Below are positions 16,655 through 23,785 of a stretch of DNA of 57,726 bases, piece by piece. Under the pieces are notes generated by a model. That model was given only the letters and a program-made list of their open reading frames with translations, was not told the DNA's origin and did not search any database. Origin of the DNA: an uncultured Oscillospiraceae bacterium (GTDB lineage: Bacteria > Bacillota > Clostridia > Oscillospirales > Oscillospiraceae); the NCBI GenBank assembly GCA_944383195.1, contig CALWOP010000003.1, positions 1 to 57,726 on the forward strand. Reading direction: 5' to 3'. A program made the position numbers and the translations under genes. The number at the start of each line of letters is the position of its first letter. Within the stretch, counting starts at the first letter, position 1.

Positions 16655-19095
16655 GGTGTATGCTCCTCCTGTTCCGCTGGGTCCATCTGCTGATATTTGC
16701 TCTCAATCAACGCATCTACGCTGCCGTGGAGTACCCCTTTAAACTCACCGTCCACAAAACCGGACACGTGCCCCCGGATATGTCCGTCCAAACGCATAGT
16801 GCCCTGGTTAAAGCGCTGCTTGCGATCCCGGTTGAGGGTGATAGCCGTGCGCTCAATGAGGGCATCCCCCAGCATAAGCAGCTGGGGCAGTACTGTCATG
16901 ACCAGAGCAATGGAGGTAACTGTACCTCTGCCCAAGGTCTGACCCACTGAACCAATGGTGGCATCGGTCGAGATCCCGCCAATGAGAAAACCCGCCACCG
17001 CCATGATGGTGCCCGAAGTAAGAATGGTGGGGAAGCTCTGGCTCAGGGCTTCCACCGCCGCCTGCTTGCGCTCCATGACGGTCTTCAGCTCCATATAGCG
17101 GTTGGTGATCACGATGGCATAGTCAATGGTTGCCCCCATCTGGATGGAGCTGACCACCAGATAGCTCAGGAAAAAGAGGTTGGTGTGCGTCAGGACCGGC
17201 ACAGAGAAGTTGATCCAGATGGAGCCCTGAATGGTCAGCACCAACAAAATGGGCAGACCTGCCGATTTGAACGTAAACAGCAGGATTACCATGACGAACA
17301 GCGCGGTGAGAATGCTGATCTTCATGTTATCTCCCGAGAAAGAGCTGGCCAGATCAAAGGCGTTGGTCGAGTTGCCCACCAGGATCACCTGATCTGCGTA
17401 GTATTCCTGGGCAATGGCACGAATCTGGTCCAGCAGGGCGTAGGTTTCCTCCCCTTCGGTGGGGATATCCGCAACAAAAACCAGTCGAGACCAATTCTCC
17501 CCCCGCAGCTGTTCCAGTCCCACATCCAGCTGCTGCTGAAGATCGTCCACCTTGTCCGCCTGCTCTCCCGTCAGACTGACAACGCCCTTGTCCTTTTGTT
17601 CCAAAAGGAACTCAAATACATCGATCAGAGGCACAGAGTAATCATCCGGGTCCTGAAAAATAGCTCCATACTCCTCCACGCTCAAGCCGTAAGCCTGATA
17701 CAACAGGCGGCAAAGCTCAATGTCCACCCCAGCCAGCTCCGAGAACTGACGAGGGTTCATCTCATCGGTGAGCATCCGTCCTTCCTCAACCTCGATGTTG
17801 GCAAGTCCGGTGGCCTGGGTCACCTGAGGAAGCTGAGATACTCGCTCCAAGATATGCTTCTCGCCGTCATAATCTCCCCGGGGCACCAATACCGCAATGG
17901 TATTTTTTGAGCCAAACGTCTCCGCCACCTTTTCATCGGCAATACGCCAATCCGGTTTGTTATCAAAGTCGGTGTCATTGGTATCAAAGACATAGTCGCA
18001 TCGGGCCGAGAGCACTGCCCCCGCCACGACCACCACCAGGAAAACAGGCGGGAGTATGTAGCGCAGCCGGACCACCGCTTTGCCCCAAAACTGGATTTTG
18101 GGAACCAAGCTGCGGTGCCGTGTGCGGTCAATGGGTCCGCTGAACAACATGAGCAGTCCAGGCATCAGCAAAAACACACACAGCATGGAGCACACAATAC
18201 CTTTGGACAGTACAATCCCCATGTCAAACCCAATACGCAGCTGCATAAGCATCAGGGCAATCAGTCCGGAGATGGTGGTCAGGCTGGAGGAGGAGATCTC
18301 CACAATGGCCTTGCTCAATGCGGCAATATCCGCTTCCCTCGGGTCCAGGCCATTGTCCCGCTCCTCCATGTACCGATGGCAAAAGATGATGGCATAGTCA
18401 ATGGCCAAAGCCAGCTGGAGCACCACCGCAATGGAATTGGTAATGAACGAAATGGTACCAAAGATAAAATTGGTGCCCATGTTCAGTACTGCCGCCACAG
18501 CAAAAACGATCAGATAGACGGGGACCTCCATGTAGCTTTTGGAGGTAAACAGCAGCACTACCACGATGACCACCGCCGCGATGGCCAGAATGACAGTCAT
18601 CTCCTTTTGCAGGCTGGCTGACTCATCCCGGCCGATCTGGGTGGAGGGGTAAACATCATAGCCCTCCAGCGCAGAAAGGACCTCATTCATGGCCTCCACA
18701 GTGGCCGGGTCAGTTTCCTCCCCGTCAAAGGAAATGGTAAACAGCGCCGAGGAGTTTTTGTAATGGTCCTCTGTCTCATCAAAGGCCACTTCCGATACCC
18801 CTTGGATGCGCTCCAACTTCTGTGCCAGATTCTGGGCAGTCCCATAGGTGACGTTCGCAACCATCACATTGGCGCTGCCCAGTGTCACAAACTCCTCTTC
18901 CATGATGGTCAGGCCCCGGCGGGTCTCGGTCTGAGGCGGAAGATAGGAGGTGATGTCGTTGTTGACCTGAACTTTGTTGATAGAAGCCGCGCAAAACAAA
19001 AATGCGGCCACAAATACCAGGTAAAATGCCTTTCGTTTGTCTACAATAAAGCGTGCCAGCTTGGTCATGGCACTTTCCGTATGTTTTTCTTGCAT
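16651..19095 (-). CDS. MmpL/RND family exporter
   Basis: Proton-driven membrane transporter of the MMPL branch of the RND superfamily, 814 residues. Two homologous halves, each with a large outer loop and a membrane bundle: first helix at about 20-38, a cluster at about 170-330 and a second cluster at about 560-720. The halves carry the family motifs AIDYAIIFCHRYMEE and TIDYAIVITNRYMEL. The cytoplasmic tail has six tandem x-G-x-hydrophobic tetrapeptides at about 770-793. ATG at 19095 follows GAGG with 7-nt spacing. Placed 12 nt after the TetR gene and overlapping the GLUG gene by 4 nt. Substrate unknown; lipids or amphiphiles are usual for the family. Confidence 0.9.
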   Translation of the reverse strand: MQEKHTESAMTKLARFIVDKRKAFYLVFVAAFLFCAASINKVQVNNDITSYLPPQTETRRGLTIMEEEFVTLGSANVMVANVTYGTAQNLAQKLERIQGVSEVAFDETEDHYKNSSALFTISFDGEETDPATVEAMNEVLSALEGYDVYPSTQIGRDESASLQKEMTVILAIAAVVIVVVLLFTSKSYMEVPVYLIVFAVAAVLNMGTNFIFGTISFITNSIAVVLQLALAIDYAIIFCHRYMEERDNGLDPREADIAALSKAIVEISSSSLTTISGLIALMLMQLRIGFDMGIVLSKGIVCSMLCVFLLMPGLLMLFSGPIDRTRHRSLVPKIQFWGKAVVRLRYILPPVFLVVVVAGAVLSARCDYVFDTNDTDFDNKPDWRIADEKVAETFGSKNTIAVLVPRGDYDGEKHILERVSQLPQVTQATGLANIEVEEGRMLTDEMNPRQFSELAGVDIELCRLLYQAYGLSVEEYGAIFQDPDDYSVPLIDVFEFLLEQKDKGVVSLTGEQADKVDDLQQQLDVGLEQLRGENWSRLVFVADIPTEGEETYALLDQIRAIAQEYYADQVILVGNSTNAFDLASSFSGDNMKISILTALFVMVILLFTFKSAGLPILLVLTIQGSIWINFSVPVLTHTNLFFLSYLVVSSIQMGATIDYAIVITNRYMELKTVMERKQAAVEALSQSFPTILTSGTIMAVAGFLIGGISTDATIGSVGQTLGRGTVTSIALVMTVLPQLLMLGDALIERTAITLNRDRKQRFNQGTMRLDGHIRGHVSGFVDGEFKGVLHGSVDALIESKYQQMDPAEQEEHTP
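16717..16788 (-). repeat. Six tandem x-G-x-hydrophobic tetrapeptides in RND tail
   Basis: DGHI RGHV SGFV DGEF KGVL HGSV, residues about 770-793 of the MmpL/RND exporter. The spacing resembles a short beta-solenoid ladder. It follows the last membrane helix and should be in the cytoplasm. Confidence 0.8.
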
Positions 19096-19107
19096 AGGAT
19101 CGCCTCA

Positions 19108-19680
19108 CTAAATAGGAATAAAGTGCTCCAAATTGGCCAGCAGGTGGCTGCTGGGAAGCGGCTCGTCGCTGTTTAACCACCATCGGATCAGAGAAAGCAT
19201 AGCTCCGGTATAAAAGTGCGCGGCCACCTGGGGATCAACTTGGGGAGACACCGCCCGAAACCGCGGCTGAGAGAGCAGCCTACACAGTTCCCCAGCAGCA
19301 CAGTCTTCCAGGGTATGTGCCTGCACATCTGCTCCACAGTTGAGACAGGCCCGGTACAGCATCCGGCGCTGGGCAAAAAACTCAAATACATTGCGGGCCG
19401 CAGTCAGCAAATACTCCCTTGGACTGCGCTCGGGGTCCTGGGGCAGACAGGTGGCAGCACACTCCTGCTCCATCCCCTCCAGTAAATAGCGCAGCAGCTC
19501 CTGCTTATCATTGAAATGGGCGTAAAAGGTAGTACGGTGGACCATAGCCCGTTGACAGATATCGGTTACCGACAGCTCTTGAAAGGGCTTCTCCTCCAAC
19601 AGTTGAGCCAGCGCCTCTACCAACAGCTTTCGGGTCTTACGCTGACGCAGGTCCAGATGCGCCGCATTTTGATGTTCCAT
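19108..19680 (-). CDS. TetR-type regulator of the RND/GLUG operon
   Basis: 190-residue DNA-binding repressor. The N-terminal helix-turn-helix reads VTDICQRAMVHRTTFYAHFNDKQEL (about 38-62), and the C-terminal ligand domain resembles the TetR_C_8 type. ATG at 19680 is used because GGGAGG lies 7 nt upstream of it; an in-frame ATG at 19695 would precede that site. First gene of the operon, so it probably represses its own promoter and hence the exporter, relieved by an exported or related ligand (inference). Confidence 0.9.
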   Translation of the reverse strand: MEHQNAAHLDLRQRKTRKLLVEALAQLLEEKPFQELSVTDICQRAMVHRTTFYAHFNDKQELLRYLLEGMEQECAATCLPQDPERSPREYLLTAARNVFEFFAQRRMLYRACLNCGADVQAHTLEDCAAGELCRLLSQPRFRAVSPQVDPQVAAHFYTGAMLSLIRWWLNSDEPLPSSHLLANLEHFIPI

Positions 19681-19709
19681 GGTAATTCCTCCCACTGTGG
19701 AATGGAGTT

Positions 19710-19756
19710 ATCATAATACTTTATTCTACATTCGTCAAGATATTATACATTTGTAG
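19710..19756 (-). promoter_or_regulatory. Promoter and candidate operator of the TetR-RND-GLUG operon
   Basis: Minus strand TTGACG (19733-19738), a 17-bp spacer and TATGAT (19710-19715). An interrupted inverted repeat, CTACA at 19726-19730 and TGTAG at 19752-19756, spans the -35 box and could bind the TetR product. The promoter is well supported, the operator only weakly. Confidence 0.62.
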
Positions 19757-19793
19757 TTTTATTTTTTGCGCACACCTTTTTTATGAAATAAAA

Positions 19794-19838
19794 GGCTTTG
19801 AGACAAGTCATTTAAAATAAAACACTTGTCTCAAAGCC
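19794..19838 (-). terminator. 15-bp hairpin, probable terminator for leftward transcription
   Basis: GGCTTTGAGACAAGT (19794-19808) pairs perfectly with 19824-19838 around an AT-rich 15-nt loop. The T-rich run (TTTTATTT) follows on the minus strand, so it would shield the TetR operon from leftward readthrough. The stretch 19839-19990 holds nothing else I recognise. Confidence 0.6.
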
Positions 19839-19990
19839 CGGAAATCAGTTGGTTTCGTCCATATTTGGCACTTAAGTATACCCATGTGCCGTAATAAGTA
19901 ACTAGAAATCATGCTTTTCCGCACAGAGTACACCAAAATATCTTGGACAGTATGAGCGGTAAAGCGAGCGAACTATGGGGCTGCTATAAA

Positions 19991-20112
19991 AAGTCGGAAC
20001 AAGCCGCATAACGCTTGCTCCGACTTGTGTTTGCCTGCCGAAAAAGATGCGCCAGTCTAAGTGCCTGCCCCCAAAACCAAATCGAAGCCCAGCACAAGCG
20101 GGTTCGATTTGG
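19991..20112. repeat. Hairpin-rich intergenic DNA beyond the tRNA-Leu 3' half
   Basis: Two imperfect hairpins: 19991-20004 with 20013-20026 (AAGTCGGA-n-CAAGC and its complement, one mismatch) and 20077-20086 with 20103-20112 (CCAAATCGAA). No start codons with ribosome-binding sites or coding pattern. It lies outside the island, on the old host side of the broken tRNA gene. Function unknown. Confidence 0.55.
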
Positions 20113-20139
20113 AGAGGAAGAGCAAGGGAGCGGGCGGAT

Positions 20140-20199
20140 GACGTCTTTTTTGCCTACGACAAAAAAGACGTCGGAGCAAAGCGGACTTTGCTCCGACGT
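20140..20199 (-). terminator. Terminator of the original tRNA-Leu, in two competing hairpins
   Basis: Read on the minus strand, directly after the tRNA CCA end: a 14-bp stem (ACGTCGGAGCAAAG, 20168-20181, with 20186-20199, 4-nt loop) followed by TTTTTTG, a textbook rho-independent terminator. A second 13-bp hairpin (20140-20152 with 20160-20172) overlaps its 3' arm, so the two cannot form together. Confidence 0.75.
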
Positions 20200-20251
20200 G
20201 GTGCGGGCATGGGGACTCGAACCCCAACGCCGTGAAGTACGAGAACCTAAA
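20199..20251 (-). pseudogene. 3' half of a tRNA-Leu(UAG), left edge of the island
   Basis: On the minus strand: anticodon loop TTTAGGT (20251-20245), anticodon-stem 3' strand TCTCG, a 13-nt variable region, T arm TGGGG/CCCCA around TTCGAGT, acceptor strand TGCCCGC, then ACCA. The sequence stops being tRNA exactly at the loop; upstream (20252 on) it becomes a different sequence. Its missing strand partners are found in the 5' half at 30851-30889, with which all stems pair perfectly. A terminator follows its 3' end. By itself it cannot fold into a tRNA. Confidence 0.9.
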
Positions 20252-20269
20252 GGTGATGTCACCCCAGTG
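20252..20269. repeat. Left inner arm of the candidate attP palindrome
   Basis: GGTGATGTCACCCCAGTG immediately inside the left core. It is the inverted complement of the right inner arm (30836-30853 region) at 16 of 18 positions, leaving TAAA in the centre when the ends are joined. Confidence 0.75.
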
Positions 20270-20303
20270 ACAAACAACAATTCTATTAACCGACATGGTT
20301 CCG

Positions 20304-21424
20304 TCAGTCTGCAACAATGGGCAGACGTTGTCCCAGTCGGGAAAGGAGTTCATTAGTGATCGTGCCGCACCGCCCAGCCACATCTTCTGCCCGAATCACT
20401 TCTCCCCCATCTGTTCCAATGATTGTTGCCACATCACCGGGCTTCACGCAAGGCACATCGGTCACATCCACCATCAGCTGATCCATGCACATTCGCCCCA
20501 CCATAGGACAGCGCGTTCCGTGAAGCAGTACCTCTCCCCCTTGCTGGGACAGGCTGCGAGGCAGGCCGTCGGCATAGCCGATGGTAACCACTGCCAACCT
20601 CCGCATTTGATCCGCCCGAAAGGCCAAGCCGTATCCCGCTCCCTCGCCGGGCAACATGGTACGCACCAAGGCTACCCGGGCGCGCAGGGAAAGCACTGGG
20701 TGCAAATCCAGCTTTCGTTCTGTGGGGGCGTCATTGCTGAAGATACCGTAAAGAGCGATTCCTGCCCGTGCCCAGGAACATGGCTGAGGCGGCAAATTCC
20801 AGATGCCGTAGCTTGCCTGGATGTGGATTTCTCCCGGGTTCATGCCATGGGTCTTGAGCCATCGGACCGCCCCGTAAAACTGTTCTAATTGCGTGTGGGT
20901 AAAGGACACATCCTTCGCTTCCAGGCTGTCCGACACGCATAGATGGGAAAATGTCCCCTGAATATTTAAATTGGGCAATTCATACAGAGGCTTATAGCCT
21001 CATGATCCTCCACCGGAATGCTCAGGCGGTGCATACCGGTATCCAACGCCAGGTGGACTGAGAGCGGCACACCTTGGGCGGCCAGCGCTCGGCCGTGATC
21101 CTCATCCACTACCGTCTGGACGAGCTTCCACCGGCAAATATGGAATGCCATACCCGGCGGCGTGTAGCCCAGAATCAGGATTTTTCCCTGGACACCGGAC
21201 TGGCGCAGAGCGATTCCCTCCTCCAGGCAGGCCACTGCAAAGGCCTTCACTCCCTCTGCCTCCAACCGCCGGGCCACGGGGATTGACCCATGTCCATATG
21301 CGTCAGCCTTCACTACCGACATTAAACGGCAGCCAGGGGCCAGTGCACCCTGAAGCACCCGGGCATTGTGGGCCAGAGCGCTCAGATCCACTTCCCGCCA
21401 GGCCCGACTTGTTTCCTCACGCAT
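20304..21424 (-). pseudogene. Alanine/serine racemase gene with a one-base frameshift
   Basis: Would encode a PLP-dependent racemase of about 373 residues making D-Ala or D-Ser for the van pathway. The 5' part (21424 to about 20992) has the PLP lysine K39 in SVVKADAYGHG and ends early after ...VEDHEAISLCMNCPI. The 3' part (about 20992 to 20304) carries on in another frame with PLYELPNLNIQGTFSHLC, the catalytic tyrosine in GAGYGLAF, and VTIGYADGLPR. Adding one A in GCTATAAGCC (20989-20999) restores a continuous reading frame, so one base has been lost or miscalled. Compared with VanT of known vanG/vanC clusters it lacks the membrane acyltransferase part. The ATG at 21424 overlaps the acetyltransferase stop. 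Confidence 0.85.
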
Positions 21425-21890
21425 ATCCCGTTCCCCCTTCCAAAATCCGGGGCGGCTGGGCCACTACGGTGCATCCCGCCGGAATATTCTGACACACCAC
21501 CGCTCCTGCACCGATCTTTACCCCGTCGCCGATGCGGATATCCCCCACCAGCACCGCACCCGCTCCAATGAGACACCCATTTCCCACAACAGGGGCCCGA
21601 CGGTTTACCTCCCCGATGGTGACATTCTGATAGATCCGACACCCCGCGCCTATGGTGGCGAAACGGGAAATATAGACTCCGTGGAGTCCGTGTGGCAGCA
21701 GCGGTTCTCCCAGGATCACAGCGCCGGGCCCCACATAGCCTCCGTGCCGTCGGGCGCTGCGGTTGAAGAAAAAGGTTAAAATATCCCGGATCATCTTCCG
21801 CTTTGCCCGGTTTCGCAGGCGGTAAAGGCGCCAGAAGCCCGTCATTCTGTCCCCTTTGGACCAGTCGGTAAAAACTTCTCGTAAAGACAC
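21417..21890 (-). CDS. Short serine O-acetyltransferase-like left-handed beta-helix protein
   Basis: 157 residues. Hexapeptide-repeat left-handed beta helix from about residue 55 (GPGAVILGEPLL, IGAGCRIYQNVTIGE, IGAGAVLVGDIRIGDGVKIGAGAVV, ending AQPPRIL), closest to CysE/serine acetyltransferases but without the long N-terminal helical domain of CysE. GTG start at 21890 after GGAGG. It sits between vanXY and the racemase gene, 6 nt after vanXY and overlapping the racemase start by 8 nt. VanT of other vanG clusters has an acyltransferase domain of a different, membrane kind fused to the racemase. Whether this protein makes O-acetylserine or acts on another substrate is unknown. Confidence 0.8.
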   Translation of the reverse strand: MSLREVFTDWSKGDRMTGFWRLYRLRNRAKRKMIRDILTFFFNRSARRHGGYVGPGAVILGEPLLPHGLHGVYISRFATIGAGCRIYQNVTIGEVNRRAPVVGNGCLIGAGAVLVGDIRIGDGVKIGAGAVVCQNIPAGCTVVAQPPRILEGGTGYA

Positions 21891-21896
21891 GTCCGT

Positions 21897-22625
21897 TCAC
21901 CTCCAGGTGGTAACCACAAAGCCGCCGCAGTTGTCCTCCGACACCTGACAGTAGCTCCCGGGTTCTGAGAGCAGATCCTCACGGACTGTCTCGTCACAAT
22001 ACCAGATATGGAATACGTGGGAGGCTGCACAGACAGTCAGAGGCCGCCGGGAATAGTCCCGACGCAGCATCGCCACATATTCCTCCAGAACAAACCCCTG
22101 TTCAGCCATGAATCTTGCATGGGGCACGCCCACATAGCGGAAGTGCCATGGCTCGTGGGCAATGCCAGTGACCGCCTCTTTCCCGGCAGGATAACGCAGA
22201 ATGAAGCCGTAATCCGCCGCCTGCTTCCGGAAGGCGCCGCACACACCGCTATATGGGAAATTGGGGCGGATGAAGTCGATCTCCTCCGATGCCAAACCCA
22301 GATCGATGGCCAGACCGGTTTGATGTTCGCTGCACCCGGGAAGGGCCACATACTGCCGAGTAAATGCCTCTCCCTCCTTGACCAGCGTGTCGTCCCAGAT
22401 GGCCTGCTGCTCTTCTTGGCTGCGCCAGCCAGAGACGGGGACAATTGCTTTTTCTCCCCCCACAGCCCGGATGCAGGCATTGAGGAGCCCTGCCGCCCGC
22501 CGCTCCATCTGAATCTCCGGCCAACGGGGGTTCACGCAGACCAGGTCCGATGCGGTGGAGGTTGGCATGGAGTGGGCAGCGTTTACCAGCAACAGAGCGC
22601 CGGTGGTCCGTGTAAGGGTTCTCAT
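21897..22625 (-). CDS. vanXY: VanXY-type D,D-dipeptidase/carboxypeptidase
   Basis: Zinc peptidase of the M15B family that in vanG/vanC clusters removes D-Ala-D-Ala dipeptide and the terminal D-Ala of precursors. 242 residues. The zinc ligands are visible: SEHQTGLAIDLG with H101 and D108, and EPWHFRYVG with catalytic E158 and ligand H161. A C-terminal extension of about 50 residues ends GGFVVTTWR. There is no signal peptide, so it acts in the cytoplasm. The ATG overlaps the vanG stop by 4 nt (ATGA). Assignment is supported by motifs and by its position right after a VanG-type ligase. Confidence 0.9.
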   Translation of the reverse strand: MRTLTRTTGALLLVNAAHSMPTSTASDLVCVNPRWPEIQMERRAAGLLNACIRAVGGEKAIVPVSGWRSQEEQQAIWDDTLVKEGEAFTRQYVALPGCSEHQTGLAIDLGLASEEIDFIRPNFPYSGVCGAFRKQAADYGFILRYPAGKEAVTGIAHEPWHFRYVGVPHARFMAEQGFVLEEYVAMLRRDYSRRPLTVCAASHVFHIWYCDETVREDLLSEPGSYCQVSEDNCGGFVVTTWR

Positions 22626-23656
22626 ACGCCCACCTCCTCAATGATGCAGGTGATGAGGGTGGTAAAATCCAGGCCCGCCGCTTTCATCATGTTGGGATAA
22701 CGGCTGTGGGCAGTGAAGCCGGGAATGGTATTCACCTCATTGAAGACAATTTCCCCTTCCGGGGTGAGAAACAGGTCCACCCGAGCAAAGTCCTTGCAGT
22801 CTAGGGCTTGGTAGATCGTCTTGGCCGCCGCCTGGATCTCCGCCGCCTTTTGGGGCGGAATGCGGGCGGGGCAGTGGATGGCGGAGGTTTTCAGGGTGTA
22901 CTTCTCTTCAAAGTCGAAGAAGCCCTGGGAGAGTTCGATCTCGTCCACCGCGCCCACAGTGAGCTCATCGGTACCCAGTACGGCACAGCCTCCCTCGAAA
23001 CCTGGGATAGCCTCCTCCAGCAGCAGTTCCCGGTCGTTGGCAAAAGCGGCGGCTGCCGCCCCGGGCAGCCCTTCCGGGCCGGTGACCCGGGTGATACCAA
23101 AGGAGGACCCGGCCCGGACGGGCTTCACGAAGAGGGGATAGCCCAGTTTCGCTGCTGCCGCTTTGATTTCGTCCATCCCCGCGCCTCGGCGGAACACTGC
23201 ACTTCGGGGCACCTTCACTCCGGCCAGGGCGGCCAGCTTGTGGGCCCGGTCCTTGTCCATACACAAGGCAGAGGACAGCGTGCCGCAGCCGATGACCGGG
23301 ATCCCTGCCAACTCCAGCATGCCCTGGAGGGTGCCGTCCTCCCCGTTCTTGCCGTGGAGCACCGGAAAGGCTGCGTCAAAGGGTAGCTGCATGTCGCTGC
23401 CGTCCAACAGGAGCAGATGGGTCACTCCCCGGCTGAGGGCCAGGGTACAAGGGACACATTCAGATCCCTGCCAGCGGTCGGCGGGGATGTTGTCGGGTGC
23501 ACCAGTATAATAGAGCCAGCTGCCGCTCTGAGTGATACCCACCATCAGGGGCTCAAATCGGCTCCGGTCCAGGTGAGTCAGAACCGCGTGGGCCGACTGG
23601 AGAGACACGCCGTATTCGGTGGAACAGCCGCCGAAGAAAATCAAAATCCGTTTCAT
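22622..23656 (-). CDS. vanG: VanG-type D-alanine--D-serine ligase
   Basis: ATP-grasp ligase that forms D-Ala-D-Ser, which replaces D-Ala-D-Ala in peptidoglycan precursors and lowers glycopeptide binding. 344 residues. VLHGKNGEDGTLQGMLELAG (near 94), GCGTLSSALCMDKDRAHKL, VKPVRAGSSFGIT, the omega-loop FFDFEEKYTLKTSAIHCPAR, and FNEVNTIPGFTAHSRYPNMM follow VanG of Enterococcus closely, more than housekeeping Ddl. Start ATG 23656 follows GGGAGG; an in-frame TTG at 23671 overlaps that site. It is preceded by a terminator-like hairpin and candidate VanR sites. It looks intact although its regulator and racemase are damaged. Confidence 0.92.
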   Translation of the reverse strand: MKRILIFFGGCSTEYGVSLQSAHAVLTHLDRSRFEPLMVGITQSGSWLYYTGAPDNIPADRWQGSECVPCTLALSRGVTHLLLLDGSDMQLPFDAAFPVLHGKNGEDGTLQGMLELAGIPVIGCGTLSSALCMDKDRAHKLAALAGVKVPRSAVFRRGAGMDEIKAAAAKLGYPLFVKPVRAGSSFGITRVTGPEGLPGAAAAAFANDRELLLEEAIPGFEGGCAVLGTDELTVGAVDEIELSQGFFDFEEKYTLKTSAIHCPARIPPQKAAEIQAAAKTIYQALDCKDFARVDLFLTPEGEIVFNEVNTIPGFTAHSRYPNMMKAAGLDFTTLITCIIEEVGV

Positions 23657-23670
23657 ATGAAAACCTCCCA

Positions 23671-23716
23671 AAAGAAAATGCCCTGTTTTGGTATCAAAAT
23701 GGTACCAAAACAGGGC
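23671..23716 (-). terminator. Terminator-like hairpin between vanS and vanG
   Basis: 14-bp perfect stem (GCCCTGTTTTGGTA, 23680-23693, with 23703-23716) followed on the minus strand by ATTTTCTTTT, just 15 nt before the vanG start. It separates vanS from the resistance genes or attenuates readthrough into them. Confidence 0.7.
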
Positions 23717-23769
23717 GCTTCATGTATTTGTTTTCTCTTTCGGGGTTCCTGTGATTTTCTCAAAAAATC

Positions 23770-23785
23770 CTTACGATTTTCTTAC
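23770..23785 (-). promoter_or_regulatory. Candidate VanR-type direct repeat upstream of vanG
   Basis: On the minus strand GTAAGAAAATC GTAAGGATTTT: the pentamer GTAAG repeats at exactly 11 bp, the spacing used by OmpR/PhoB-type regulators. It overlaps the vanS stop codon. A matching -10/-35 pair is not clear. Confidence 0.45.

Noticed and set aside
20015..20356. Open frames over 19984-20383
   Set aside because: They run through hairpins, the tRNA 3' half and the end of the racemase gene; no coding signals.
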